DNA from: Auanema rhodensis
Lineage: Eukaryota; Nematoda; Chromadorea; Rhabditida; Rhabditidae
Length of the DNA: 64,000 bases
Assembly: GCA_964057225.1 (NCBI GenBank)
Contig: OZ059894.1
Location: 14,828,131 to 14,892,130 of the forward strand
Direction: 5' to 3'
The position numbers were made by a program, and so were the translations under genes. Position 1 is the stretch's first letter; every line of letters begins with the position of its first letter. Below are positions 12,901 to 26,185 of the stretch, in pieces. The notes beneath the pieces are model-generated. The model was not told the origin of the DNA and ran no database searches. It saw only the letters and a program-made list of their open reading frames with translations.

Positions 12901-15843
12901 TAACGATATCTAATAATGCTTCTCCTCTTAGTCTCATCCAAGCTTTATCCATATTTCCCTTCGTATTTCATCAATTGCTTGATGCGCGCCTCTACGAATG
13001 ATATTACTTGATGCTATACCAAATCTAGCGACAACAGAGGTTCACGATGCTTGTGCTTCTCAACCTCTTTCGCTCTCTTTCAACACGTTTGGTTTCAAGT
13101 GTCTTTCTAACGTGAATAGAGATATTGATTAAAGATAGAAGAAGGCTTGCATGCAGCTTCATTTGGTCAGCAACAATACAAGGACATCGAATGTCTGTCA
13201 TCTATTGACCAGTAGTTAGCTCAGGTCGTCGTATTGTCAAATGCACCCCTCCTCCTAGTAGACTATTTCTAATTTTCTTTTCTAGTATTTCTTCCACTCA
13301 AACTCTTTTCCCTTTTCTTTGAACTGTGTAGTTCAGCATACACGAGAGTGGGGGCTTTTCAAAAGGCATACACTTTCCCTTTTACTTATTACTCTCTTAG
13401 AGCTTCAACACCAATAGTCAACTACCAGCTACACATGCGTAAGATCCAGTCAACCTCTTCTTTCTCTTCCTCTTGTTCTCTCTTTTTCCCTCTCTCCTTC
13501 TTTCACCCCTCCCCTCTCTTCCTCTATCTATTTCTCATGGTACTATATTTCTCTCTCCCTACCCTTTTCCACTCGTTTCTTCTCATTTGGTCTGCCTCTT
13601 CTCTCTCTATCTTTTTCATTGTATTATAGTAGAGGCCAGCTGCCAAATGCCTAATTAATGTGTCAATTCAGCAACCTTTACAGCTTAAGCAGCAAGATTA
13701 GTTGAACCACAATTCCATTAATATGTGAGTACTTTATGATCGACCAACTGACAGCTTAATTAGCAATGATTTGTAATTAGACAATTCTTAAAACTTGAAA
13801 ATTGATCAAAAAATGTCGAAAAAAACTGTTAAATGAAAACGTCATTGGGTTTCTTGAAGCAATTAGATATGAAAGGACAAAATCTTATAAATTGTCAAAA
13901 TCATATTACCCAAGAGATTTCAATGATTATTGGATTAACTAAGAGATTAAGCAGACTAGTCAAAGAACAAGTTTACAAGCTTCTTCTCGACATTATTCAA
14001 TTGCTTGATGATTTGAAGCTGAACGAGTGTTCTGTCGTTTCCAAGGACGTTTGTTCTTCAAAGATTTAACTGAAAACTAAACCATCTGCTGTTTGCTGGA
14101 TGTATACAAGCTATATAGAGGGAAAAAACGGAAGGATGCCGCTATGCAGTTGACTCATCTTCTCCGGTTTCTTAGGTCTAAATGGGATTTGGTGGACTAT
14201 TGGACGTGGTCCGAAAGATGGCTCGTCAGTAGTTCATTAGACGACAACTGACAATAATTCTATTGGCTTCCTCGCCCCGAAATGTAGAAAAAACGAAAAA
14301 GAGTTAGAAGCCGTAGCACGAACTGAAGAAAGCAGAGCGGTGAACCGTTGATATAACATAATCAACGTTGGTCGTCTCTACGGATTCAACTTCACACCAA
14401 CAAATATTCCGTTTAACCATATATACTAAACTCTGTAGCCGAGAATCATATTATCGAAGTTTTCGTTCCACCTTAATCTTTATCCACTCAAAACGCTAAA
14501 CTGCTTCTTCCATGATATCTTCTGGGAGAATTAGTACATGAGTGATTACACTAAGAATTTCTTTAATGCCTCTAACAATTCGGAGAACGAGTATTCAGAG
14601 GGCAAACTGAAAGCCGACAGAATGCCAAACGAACAAACAGAAGGACCATGGAACAGCTCGTGTAACTCACAGTCTCTCATGTCGTTTGTCATTCTTTGTA
14701 GGCTTCTGTCTATTTTGGCTTCATGCCAGATGGGCTGAGTAGTCGAAGAGTTAGAAGCCGAAAAAGACTAAAATGAGGACGATGAGAAAGATATGCAATC
14801 TATAGTTAGAACGTTGAGCCCATGATGCTATAGTAGTTTGAAAAGACAGAAATTAGCATAAAGAGATCGAATAGTGGAAGCTGAAGAAACCGAAAAAGGG
14901 AAGAAGATGACGATGCGAAGTCAGCAGAAAACATGATTCATGAAGAAGATTCGACCCCGGCAGCTATGGTGTCCTAAATAGTCCCAAGGGTGCAACCAGA
15001 ACTTCATTCTTGCTCTCCCTTTCCTTCATATATCCAGTATTTCAATCCTTCAACGCTGTTTTATCTCCTCGATCACTTCCATAGGCTGCTTTCAAGCCTT
15101 GAATTATACTAATAATAGATCGAGGTGTGGAATTTTCAATATATTTTTTGAAGAAAAAGCTAAGAAACAAAAGTTTGTATTCTTATTTTCAGTCAAAATT
15201 AAATAAAGCCAAGGTACTGATTCAACCTTTTTTCCTCGTCTTTAGTTTATTTGATAAAAACTTCCTTCCAAATCGAGTTGTAGCAGTTTATGGATGCACA
15301 GGTTGCCTCTACTATATATACCAGCTCAAACAAAATAAAGAAGGAAAAAGCCCGATGCTTCTGGTTACTGCTTTTCCTCTTCTCTCGTAAAATTTTAGTT
15401 CTCTCTCTCTATCTCTCTCTCTTTCAATCTATTCATTTATGTAGCTATCTCCCTCTCTTTCTCTTCTTTTATGCGTCGTCATATCTCTATCTCATTCTCT
15501 CCCTCTCTCTCTATTTCGCGCACCCAGTCACCCACTCAACTCCCTCCCTTCTTTGCTTTCTTATCTCTCTCCATCATTCATACTATTTCTATTACTCGAC
15601 ACATTTTCATTCGCTTAATGAAGCCACTGACCTGGTACTCTCACAATGCTCATCACATGTCTTTCTGGCAGCTACACATGGACATGTATCAGCACTACAT
15701 CTAAAAGAATACAAATAGAATAAAATTCTTTGTTTATACTTCAAATTCGAATTTGAAGTTTTCTTGGAGAAGATGACTAACCTACTCTGACTGACTGCAC
15801 ATTCGCAGCAATAGTTTGTGGCCCGGCTCATTTCGCTGGCCAT
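9949..15843 (-). CDS. Protein with three CXC-type cysteine clusters and a novel C-terminal region
   Basis: The ATG at 15843 lies 8 bp after an orphan acceptor (GTTCAG), consistent with spliced-leader addition. Exons (minus strand, approximate): 15843-15784, 15709-15632, 12697-12529, 12229-12108, 11745-11627, 11568-11476, 11421-11282, 11233-11113, 11067-10960, 10905-10745, 10694-10552, 10116-9949; the junctions I checked keep the frame. The N-terminal third holds three cysteine clusters of CXC type: NYCCECA...DTCPCVAARKTCDEHC; CKCSCE...ERCDCLKMKEGC..LCACKQIC; and CQCAKNKKMCVKKECPC...CSSKCRCCGDCTN. The last fits the C-x-C...CPC...C-x-C-x2-C-x-N pattern of MSL2-like and tesmin-like zinc-binding CXC domains, which bind DNA. 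The remainder (motifs such as FLYPHLNRGDLYTKQG and WNNHHLDK) is charged and matches nothing I recognise. A 2.9-kb intron (12698-15631) breaks the first and second clusters. A chromatin or DNA-binding role is inferred from the clusters only. Confidence 0.72.
12698..15631 (-). other. Unusually long intron with GC-richer insert
   Basis: This intron of the CXC-cluster gene is far longer than the other introns of the gene. Between about 12840 and 15100 its base composition is visibly less AT-rich, and a phrase (AGTTAGAAGCCG) recurs near 14302 and 14749. Frames there are full of stops. It looks like one or more decayed inserts, but I could not identify a transposon family. A CT-rich tract lies at 13450-13600 and another at 15400-15510. 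Confidence 0.45.
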
Positions 15844-18800
15844 TTTGATTCTGAACGAAAGGCCATTTAAAGAAAAAAACAGGAAAAATAAAATAGAAAG
15901 ACAATGAAAAACAGATAAATTAGATTTTAATATTAGTATTGATGATTTTACAAGAAGAAATATAAATGAAAACGATTACGGAGCTCTTACCAAAAAAAAA
16001 GGAATCGCAAGAAAGCAAAAGCTCAAAAATGAAGACTCAAAAATTCAAAAAAAAAAGGCTCAAAAGACAAAGAAAACTATGGAAATAGATATAGAAAATT
16101 TTAACCGCTTTATATCTTTAGAATGTTCAAGAAAAAAATGTAAAAAAGAAATTCTAAACTTCAGTAAAAATGATTTATTCAATCATATGTATGATATATA
16201 TAATTTTAGATATGTATATTTATAGATTAATAAAGTAACAAAATGACAATAAAAAAACTTATTTTCTATAGTAATATGTTCATAAAATCAACTTTTATAT
16301 AAGATGAAATGTTATTTAAAGAAATAAAATAAAAAAATAAAAATTCATTATTCATTAAAAAATGATTTAGATTTAATAGATAAATCATATAAACAAGCAT
16401 GTAGTAGTAGTAGTTGTTGTAGTTTTAGAATAAAAGAAAACAAATCATATAAACAATTACTATATTTCATATATGACGTGTGTGAAATAAACGAAAAAAA
16501 AAGATTAAAAATTAATAGGAAAATGACAAAAAATAATTTATATTTAAATTGAAGAAAGAAAAACTAAATGATCTCTAGCTATAAGCTCTGGGAGATCTAT
16601 GAATAATTATTCAGATATTTATATTTATACTATACTAAACAGGTTTTCACTTGTTCAGTTTATATTTCTTATACAAATTTCTTAAAAAAGTGAAGAAGTG
16701 AAAGAAGAGGGAGATAAAGACGTATGTGACCCATGTGCTGGTATATGTGTGGCCCTTACTGGCCGTGCCCGTTCGATTAGTTGAAAGGGCAGGGGTCTAC
16801 AGACACACACACACATACACATACACACATACACATAGAAGAGCGAGCCATGGCCCAGCCCAGCTCAGCGAGATAGCTAGCTAGTCAAGCCGTCAGGCCA
16901 GCCATCTAAGCCAAAAGCAGCTCCAGCCCGCCTCCTTCTGCTCCTATTTCTTCTCTCTTTTCTCGCTTGAACTCCTCCTTCTTCGGTTCTGCTCGTCCTC
17001 TTTGTTCCACCCCTTCCCTCCTGGTGCTACAGCTCCTCCTCTCCCTTCTACTGGGGTTCGTCTCATTTCTCTTTCCTTTATAGAAACAAACAAAATTATT
17101 GTTTATCGGTCTGACCACTCTCCCCATTATCATATAGTCTATAACATCTGCTCCATGTCTCTTTTCTTGTCTGCTCTCTCTTTACTTTGCCCTTAAAAGC
17201 GATATCTCTCTGTCTCGCCTATCCGCCTTATTTGAATGACGTCTCCAATTCTCTATGGTCGGGCTTCACGCAAAGCTACTATACCCACCGCCTCTCAGCA
17301 TGTGCCTACATCCGTCTTTTCTTTTCTCTTTGCTCTGCTTCTCTAGTAATCTCTTTCATTGGCTTCATGTCTAGTATCCTTGTTCTCGCTCTTCCGCACC
17401 ATCCGGTCACCAGTCGGCTACTTCAATTCATTTGCCGTCTACTAGCCAGCTGACCACTGCTCCAATGGTGGAAAGGATTCAGTTGGATTTCTCCTTCTGC
17501 TCTCTTCAACTGCAACGTTCTTTATATGATTCTCTCTCTTTCATCTCGTCTCGCTCACACTGCTGTCTTCCTTCCCAGCCTTCTTACACCCATTTTAAGC
17601 AAGATCCTAAGAGTGAAAGACAATCCATAGGTCATGCTTGAAGAAGAACTTAGCACGACAGGTGTGTAAACGAATACAATTATGATTATATATGGATTTA
17701 TAAATTGAGAATGTAAAAGATCTGATGATAGAATTGATTCGAAAAAGAAAAAATACCAAAAAAATATTGAACTATAAAATCAAATCTTAATGAATTAAAT
17801 TATGCTAATAATAATAATAATATAATTATAATTAAATAATTAAAAGTTAATAAATATAAATTAATGAATAAATTAACTATGAGTTATTTGTTAGCAGAAT
17901 TCTTCTTGAGCTCTGCTTAGATATTTCCATGACAACAGCATCAGTTATGTGCTGATAGTCATGCGAAGATACTTACTTACTATGTTTTGATATTTGACCT
18001 GGATCACAATAAAATAAATAAGTAAAACTGTTCATCTTTCTTTTTAAAAAATAACAAAAAACTGACCGAAATGAAATCAAAAGTGGAGAAAACTAAAATA
18101 CAAATGTATTTACTATTCATATTGAGGACAAGAAAATATAAAAATTCAGACAAAATTTGCCAAATTGAAAAGATACTAGAGATTTAAACTTGCAAAATTG
18201 AATCTGAATATTTAAATATATTTCAAAGTTCAAAATAGAACAAAAGAAAACAGGAAGAAAAAGAAAGCTTTCTCAGTAATAGTTAGCATGTTTGGTCAAA
18301 AGTCAAATGTATATTAACTTACGAAAAAATAATTAAAACTTAATAATCATGTTTCTTTTAGTTAATGTTACTATTAGATAATGTGATTATAAACAAGCAT
18401 TCATTATGTTTACTAATAATGTAATGTTTAGAAATGTTTAAAAGTCTTCAGATGTACGGGATGCATGTTAATAATAATATTTTAAACTATGTTGACATAG
18501 TTAGAAATCAAATTAGCATAATATAAACACGTAAATTTGCATAATTATCACGTAATACGTTAAAAAAGGTAAACAGTTATTTTTGATTTTCGAAACGTAT
18601 TCGCTCTGTGTGAAGCCTTGTGGCATTAAATTTATCCTTTTATTAATTATATCTAATTAACTATGTAGTTTCAGCTGCACGTATCTTTAGGCATAAATAT
18701 AATTATAGCATAAAATGGACGATTTCTAATTAAAATTATAGAAATATGTAATTCAGTATAGATTAATCATTTTTAAACCTTGCAAACTTTGAAAATTTTC

Positions 18801-19150
18801 AAATAAATTTTCATAGCACTCAAACTATTCTTCTTTTGTATCAGATCTATTACAAACTTTCATCAAGCTTTCTTATATCAGAAATGAGAAGCTTATTTAC
18901 ACGCCATTTTCACTTTTGTTGTCCATAAAAAAGAAAAGTTGTTGGGAAACAAAGTAAGCTGATATGAAGCAACAAATGTTTTGAGAGAAAATAAGCAAAG
19001 AAGCTGATTTTTAACGGTTGGCTACTTGTCCCGATGTCATTTTATGTCAACTAGCAATTACGCAGCTCGTCATGGACATCCAACAAGGATACCGAACTTG
19101 TTTGTATGCTGTTTACAACCAGTTTGGAAGGTTTATCAGCAAATGAACGA
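15844..19150. other. Intergenic region with repeats
   Basis: Includes a (CA)n-like tract at 16801-16837 and a GC-richer, pyrimidine-rich stretch at 16840-17640. Short overlapping frames there are low in complexity and have no domain or splice support. The rest is AT-rich and featureless to me. Confidence 0.55.
16801..16837. repeat. (CA)n-type microsatellite
   Basis: Imperfect run of ACACACAC and ACATAC units, directly followed by a GC-richer segment. Confidence 0.85.
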
Positions 19151-19156
19151 ATCAGT

Positions 19157-19170
19157 ACTATATATATAAG
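19157..19170 (+). promoter_or_regulatory. TATA box of ground-like gene
   Basis: TATATATAAG lies about 45 bp upstream of the ATG at 19211, a spacing that leaves a very short 5' leader if it acts as a TATA box. Good candidate by sequence and position; no transcript evidence. Confidence 0.5.
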
Positions 19171-19210
19171 TAAGCATTTCGAAGGACAATTCGAGAAAGA
19201 ATTAACGAAG

Positions 19211-20662
19211 ATGATCAAGATCGCCTGCTTAGCAATTGTTGCCCTTACGGCTTCAGTCAGCTCATCGCCAACATTCTGTCACTGTCCTAGTGGTGCTTAT
19301 GGAAGTAAGTTACATCAAGAACTTTGATCATTTCTAATCAAAAACTAAAACAATATTGTCTATCTATACATATATATGTATATCAAAGATATTTGATGAT
19401 ACGCGAGAAGCCTTCTCGATTTTCTTTGTCCTATTATCTGAAATGGGTCAAAGTTACATAATAAAGATGTTGGATCAGAATGATGGTTTTCATATCTGTT
19501 TTGATATTAAAAATATATTTCATACTTCAAAGATATTGAATTTTACTTCCAGTGACCTGTCCAAATCCAATTCAGTTAAACTGTCCACCAGCACCACAGT
19601 GTCCACCAGCTCCACCATGCAATCCATTCCCAACTCTTCCATCTTTCGACCACAACAATGCTATTCAGGTTTTAATAATCACATTTATGTTACTTCTAAT
19701 ATTTATTCTTCTTCAGGGTATTGCCCAATTCACCTTCCCAACTTTAGCTCCTCTTGGACAGGGGCTCGGACAAGTTACTCCAGTCCCAGTTACACCGCTT
19801 CCACTCCCAGTTGCTCCACCAAGCAATGGGCAAGAAAGCCTTCTTCCTATTAGCAGTCCTTCATCAGTAAGCATATTTTGGTGAATTTTTAATTTTAACT
19901 ATACATTCAGTCTATTGGCCAAGCACCAGTAGTTGCTCCAGCCATTTCCCAACCAGCTTATCCACAACAACCATACCAAGTTCAACCAGTCCAAGGTATC
20001 ATACTATTCGCTATTCATTTTCATTGTAAATTTAAGTTAATGTCCAAGCTTCTAACCAATACCTCGAGGCTCCAGTCGATGCTACAACCAGAGCTACTAC
20101 CATGGCTGGAGAATCGTACGTTCTAAACATTTACTTATTGTATAGTTCCTAAATTAAAGATATGTGGAAGCTGAATCCCCAGAAGAGTCTACCTCTCACA
20201 CTGGAGTATTCGAAAATGAGCCAAACAGTACGCTAATAACATAAAAGGGTTCTCAGTAATGCTTTGTATTTTAGATGGATATCGTCAACCAGTTAAGAGA
20301 GATTCCGATAATTCTGATTCTTCTGTCTTAACCGACAAATGTAACGACAAGAGACTCAAGAGAATCATTGAAGAGGCTAGTATTCCATCTTAACTGAGCA
20401 CTCGCTAATGTGTTTTTCTACAGAATGTTGACAGCAACCCATCCACTTCCAAGAGAAAGATCCAAAAGGCTGCTAGCGATGAGATCGGAGGATTATTCGA
20501 TGTCATCTGCTCCTCTCATGACTTCTCATATTTAGCCAACACTCAGGTACTCCCAGAACTTCAAGAACTATATGAAGTTGAAAAAAATATTTCCAGCTTT
20601 TCTGTGAGGCTGGTAACGATGATGTAACATGCTTCGCTTTCCTCCACTCAATCATTCAATAG
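19211..20662 (+). CDS. Secreted proline-rich ground-like (Grl) domain protein
   Basis: Nine or so small exons beginning 19211-19304 and ending with TAG at 20660-20662. The product starts with a signal peptide (MIKIACLAIVALTASVSS), then a Cys/Pro-rich segment (NCPPAPQCPPAPPC), a long Pro/Gln/Val-rich low-complexity middle, an acidic Ser/Thr stretch and a dibasic site (VKRDS), and ends in a typical ground-like domain: KCNDKRLKRIIEE, then FDVICSSHDFSYLANTQLFC and DVTCFAFLHS. The four domain cysteines and the FSYL...FC signature match the family. Ground-like proteins are nematode-specific, Hedgehog-related secreted proteins, often epidermal and tied to cuticle or apical matrix. Introns are about 45-60 nt except the first (about 250 nt). 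The dibasic site could release the C-terminal domain (inference). An AATAAA lies at about 20746. Confidence 0.88.
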
Positions 20663-20985
20663 AGAACAAACTTTTGTGAAAAAATCTGTTTGATTTCAAA
20701 CGGCCGTTATCAAGTGCAATCTTCTTTTGTAAATTATTTATGAAATAATAAATATTTTATTGTTTTTTAAATGATTTTATTTATTTTCAAGAAGCTCATC
20801 ACAAGTAAACCCATGAGAATTTTCAAATAATTATTAGTTGTAAAGCTTTAAATACACAATAGAACCCATAGCAAAGACATGTCAATTTCTACTACAGTTA
20901 TTGGAAATTCAATATAAAATTAAAATATATAAAAGAAGTTTTGTGATTGTTATTTGTATCATATTATTAATATAATTCTTATAAT

Positions 20986-23117
20986 TTAATCAGTTGTTGT
21001 ACAACTTCTAATAAGTTCTTTAACCGTAAGATTACGTTTTGCTACGTTCTGTCGTTCTGATAAGACGTTCTTGTCAATCGTTACATCAGTTTGATCAAGT
21101 ATACTAAAACAATCATCCAATATCTTTTGACGGTCCGTACATGATATGAAAATCTGAAATTGTTTTTATTATATTCATGAAAATTTTTTATTAATATGGA
21201 GAACCTGAACAACATTATCATCGATGCTCTCACTGTCACTCATTTCTTGTCCCTCGGCAACGCGCCATGCGACTCTCATTTCTGAGCAACTTCTGGAAAA
21301 CAATTTCTTTTGATTAGATGAGATTCATCATCTACCTTTTAGGTATTGTAGTTTGATGAATAAGAATTCCTTCTGCCATGGGGAAATTCAAAACAGCGTT
21401 GTATCTTCTTGTTTCTGCAAAGCACATACAAGGCTGAAATTCAAGAAAACGTTCATCTATCATTTCCATGAAACTTGCCGGAACCTCTTCTAAGTCATAT
21501 GAATTCTCGATTGCAAAGTTTTCCCAGCAGAAACAAGGCTTTGTTAATGATAAAAGTTGTTTGAAAGTATCCCATTCTGGTTCCAGTGAGAAACCCAAAA
21601 AGAATATATCATTATGATCCTATAATTTTAAGAATAATATTACATTGTAAGAAATTAGTTTACCTTATAAAATCCTTTTATAAACAAAACACCTGAATAT
21701 CCTTTAGGAAACACACTTTTCATGACCTATACATAGAAATATTCATAATTTTCTGATGATGTGACAGCAAAAACCTGAACAGCAAATGATTCCAACCCAG
21801 GTAACAAATCTCTTGTCTGTTCAACAGTAAAGAATTCAAAGCCAAAAGGTCTTTGAGATTGAATGGATTCTATAACTAAACGATGACTTTCTAATGTTGA
21901 AATACAACCTGAATTAAGATAATTAGTAAATTTCTCAAGTGGTTTTCTATGTCCAACCTATTATGCCATGTTTTGCCGTACACAATAAACTAAATTCTCT
22001 TCCATCGTCAATGTATTCTGTGACTAAATACTCTTCAAAACGATGAACAGTTGATTGTCTCTAAAATATAATTTATAAAAAGAAATATTTATATTCTTTA
22101 TTATTACTCGAAACCAAGATTTAAATTCTAATTCATTTCTTATTATTCCTACAGAATGAGCAGAATGTGGGCGGATGGGCTGTATGACAGCAGGAAATCC
22201 TCCAATCTGAAGATCATCATTAGTATATTTTAGAAATGCAGAAGCAGAATTATTTTTTTCAAACTCAAAAAATGAAAAAAATCACAAACCTGGGTTCGAA
22301 CTGCTTCCATCCATTGTTCTGGTTGAGGTGTCCCAGATAAAGAGCACTGTCTGAATAATAAATAATAGAAGAAAACAAAGATTGTTGAAGAAAAAAAGTA
22401 TTAATGAATGAAAATTCTAAAAATTCTTCTTCCTTTTCGCATTAACTAATCCAAAAAAGATGTCATCATTATGGATTAATCGTACCTTAATGTTGCCAAT
22501 CCGTTTCGTCTAGGATTAGAAATAGCATCACGTACACTGAATAGAATATCTAATTGATCCGGCAAAAAGCCCTGAAAAAAATGAATAATGAGCATAAATC
22601 AAGTAAACTGAGAATTGAAATCAAGAATTTCTATTATCTTTTCCGAAAGAACAAGTTATTTCGAAAATTAGTTTTACAAATAATGATTATTACCTCTATA
22701 CCGAGTTCCTTACGTAGTTGAGCTATTGGTCTTTGTAATTTTCTTTCGAAAACTACTAATCTACGCTGACTAGATGTATATATAGAACATAATTCTCGAA
22801 CCTAAAAATTTAAAAAAATAAAGAAAAAGTTGAAAATAACTCATAAAAACCTTTTCTAAAAGTTGACTGTTATTTAGATCTCTCATAGGCGGTTCAACCT
22901 GATAATAAACATCTACGCTAAAAGAGAAATATCCAATGAAATGTATTTTCACAACAAACAGATTGTTCTATAATTTAAAATTGTCAACTTACTTGCTTTC
23001 ATCCAAAAGAATACGTGGAGGAGCTACTACAAACAAACGAACATGTGGAGGCTTTCTAAGGTCTCGTAAACCTAATTTATACTTCCAAAGTACGAGTATT
23101 ATTGTGTAATTTTGCAT
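20986..23117 (-). CDS. ATP-grasp-fold enzyme, substrate unknown
   Basis: The ATG at 23117 follows an orphan acceptor (TATTTTAG) by 8 bp, suggesting spliced-leader addition; the stop is at 20986. About ten short exons join in frame. The N-terminal part (KPPHVRLFVVAPPRILLD) resembles an ATP-grasp pre-domain strand. Next comes a basic helix-rich stretch (SSQRRLVVFERKLQRP), then IGGFPAVIQPIRPHSAHSVG, which has the shape of the glycine-rich ATP-binding strand-loop of ATP-grasp enzymes, then EYLVTEYIDDGREFSLLC, the usual central strand pair, and GYSGVLFIKGFYKD. The expected late Mg2+-binding Glu/Asn pair is not clean (FFLGFSLEPEW), so activity may be altered. The C-terminal tail is acidic (MSDSESIDDNVV). 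I infer an ATP-dependent ligase-like role; no substrate can be proposed. Confidence 0.6.
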
Positions 23118-23125
23118 AATTATTC

Positions 23126-26100
23126 TAAAATAAATAAATATAAGTAAAAAAATATAGACACAAGCTTTAGCTTTAACCAAGAAATTATATTTGTGGATTG
23201 AAAAATCGAAAAATCTTAAAATAATTATATTCAAATATAAATAAGTATATTGACTATGAGAAAAACAGAATTTAAAGAAATATTTCTATAAAGTTCTTAT
23301 AAAGAAAATATCGAAAAAAGCACATCTGGCTCTCACTATTCGATTGTCCAATTGCTTCTAAAGCTTCTCATCGTCAACATTAAATTTAAAATAGCGAAGG
23401 ACAACGAGACAGAAAATATAAAAAGAGTATATGAGTCATGAGAGGAAACTAGATAGGCCTATGGCATGTGATAATATATAATAATATATGAAGAGAATAT
23501 AAGCAAATTGAAAGAGATGAACAAACTAAAAAGGAGAAATACCCGGTCAATGAAAAAGAGTTATCCTCAAGACTGAGCAAGATGCTTGTTACATCCTCTC
23601 AGTGTCTTGCGTTCAGGCGGTGAGCCTCGTAACCAGTGGCTTGCTCTCGTTGCCAGCTTTGCACGAAAGGCTGATGGGAAAGACAAGCTGTAGAATCATG
23701 AAACAAAATGAAAATAAGAGAGAGACATTGTGCTACACAGAGAAAGAGGAGGAAAATAGCAGTGAAAAGAGGGAAGAGAGGAAGAAAGAGAGAGAGAGAG
23801 GGAAAGAAGACAGGAAATAGGAAGAGATGGGTGATTGGGGGGAGGGACAAACTAGGGTTAGTGTTTAGTTAAAAGTCGAGAAGAAATTCATTAATTTCTT
23901 ATTCATTTGAGGCATTTTACGTCCCCGTGCCATCATTGGCCACATTCTCAGATAGCATCAAGCATAATTTTTAACCTGAAATATGTCCCTTAATGACTCG
24001 TAATAGTGACATCAGAAGCAAGTTTAATCATAAGCGTACATCACTTTATAATATAAGTAAGAGATACATAAGATTAAATTAAATTAAAACCAATTGAAAC
24101 TTATTTAAGCATTATAAATATATTACAGAATATTGAAAACGTGTATAAGACAAAGAGTTTTTCTAATTCAAAAGATAAACTATGGAATATATCAATAAAT
24201 ATTTATACATGTATGTTTTATCGTAGGAATTGATTAAGAAAAAGGTGTTGAACGAAAAGCTTCCTGACGTAGGTTATTTTAATCCCGCCTTTCTTCATAG
24301 ATAAGAGTCTTAAATCATGAGAGATTTTATTCCAGGATTTTTAGATAAACCATTTATTCAATCATAATTTCAAATAATAAGTTGTATTAGAGATTAATTT
24401 CAATTGAATAAAACAATATATTTCATATAAAATGACTCTGATTCGGAAATTATTTCCTCATTTGCATAATTTCCTATTTTTCATTTTTAATTGAAAGCAG
24501 ATAGCCAGCGGTTGCATTGATTTCATAGTCTAGCAAAATATTGATAAATATATAATACACATATGAATATATACATATGTGGTATTTTTATTTTAGAACA
24601 TAGAAAAAGTGAATCCATGACATTTGAATAGAAACAAAATCATAAAAGCTATGCTACATTATACATATATTAAAGAATGTAGTCATCATTAAAACATTAC
24701 AAATGATAAAATGATATCTTTGTAAATCATCACGAATGTATACATCAAGTGCTATATCAGAAACATATTAATATTTCTTATGAATGTTAAATTATTTTCA
24801 AAATTACCTTGTTGTACTACGAAATACATATGTTTGTAGATAGATAGATGTACTATTTCAATACAAAATACTACTATCCGAAAAATTGAAGTTGAATACG
24901 TTGAAACATTAAGGAAAACAAAATATTCTTTCAAACATACTTTGTACCTTATGACTTTATAATTTGTATTTCATTTGCAATTGAATTTTAAATAATACTA
25001 ATATCAATATGAAAATAATAATATAATATAATAGAAAGTGACGATTAGTAAAAAGAATAAAAAAGAAAATATAAGCTTTTTAGATATATTTTTGAAGAAG
25101 AGGAAGTATAAAAATAATATTGTACCAAAACTATTAAGTTGAAATATGCAGATGGAATTGTGAGAGACGCAGACATTTCAGAAATAACAACTTTTTGCCT
25201 TTTTATTTCTGAATATCACGAATTGTTTGTTGTAGCTAAATGAAGCTTCATCAGTACAATCTTAACATGAATGATGTTGCTGCTATTCAGAAAAAGAAAA
25301 GCTGAATAGAATTACACCAACTATCATTTATTCTCATCTTAGTAGTTTCCATGGATATATTTAAATATCCTTTTGGAGTAGAAGTTTCATATATATTTGG
25401 AAATTTATCTATATACATATACAGATTAACAGTCAATCTAAGTGTTCTCATTGAACAAATTCAAACGAAAAATCAAAAATTTGTATTGAATTGCAACATT
25501 TGAAAATAATTCATAATATTTTTATTGTTGGCCATAGATTTGATATTTTGAAGCATTTTGAAGAAGTTTGAAGCAGTTTGACTTCGGCTTGAACTAAACA
25601 TTTCAAACTTCTTCATTCCCATATATGACAGCTGTAAGTTCCATTTTCGATTTTTATCAACAATTCAAAATGTTCGAGTTGAAAATATAAGGTCAAAATT
25701 GAAAGAATAAAAGATATTATTATCCAAAATACAGATACTTATATTTACAAAACTATAAAAAAACTATAGTATTTTATAAAATAATTTTGATTATCAATAA
25801 AAGTTTACCTTGACTTACATACATACATATCTGCTATTTATGTTATTTTCTTACCATCAATACTTTAAATACAATTTTTTTATTATTCTTTTAAGCTGAT
25901 GATGATTTGTCTATTCTTATTCTTTTTATTTTATATTTATAAATCTTTAAATACTTTTTTGAATAAATATGAATACATACATACATATATGTATATGTAA
26001 TATATAGCTATAACAAAACTTATCTGTTAAAAAACTTTTTTTTAAACTGAAAAGTTGACATGAAAAATAATCGATTTGATAATAAAAACCTTATTTTCAT

Positions 26101-26185
26101 TAAAAATCGAATATTATTTTACTTACAAAAATACCATACATGAAACAGATTAAAACGAATTATTAGTTGGCCACATTTGAAAGAT
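23126..26185. other. Intergenic region
   Basis: Includes a purine-rich stretch at about 23700-23860 (GA-rich, with a G-run), which yields spurious frames on both strands. AT-rich elsewhere, with small GAAG-type repetition near 25555-25610. No gene supported. Confidence 0.55.

Noticed and set aside
13348-15718. Open frames within the long intron of the CXC-cluster gene
   Set aside because: CT-tract products or stop-flanked pieces with no family signature; treated as intron content.
15290-15718. 142-codon plus-strand frame opposite an exon of the CXC-cluster gene
   Set aside because: Dominated by a CT-rich tract, and its end is the antisense of a real cysteine-rich exon.
16906-17641. Overlapping frames on both strands in the GC-richer stretch
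   Set aside because: Low complexity, no signal or splice support; frames on both strands simply reflect lack of AT-rich stops.
22283-22300. GGTTCGAAC-like tRNA B-box
   Set aside because: It lies in a coding exon of the ATP-grasp-like gene, with no A-box or cloverleaf around it.
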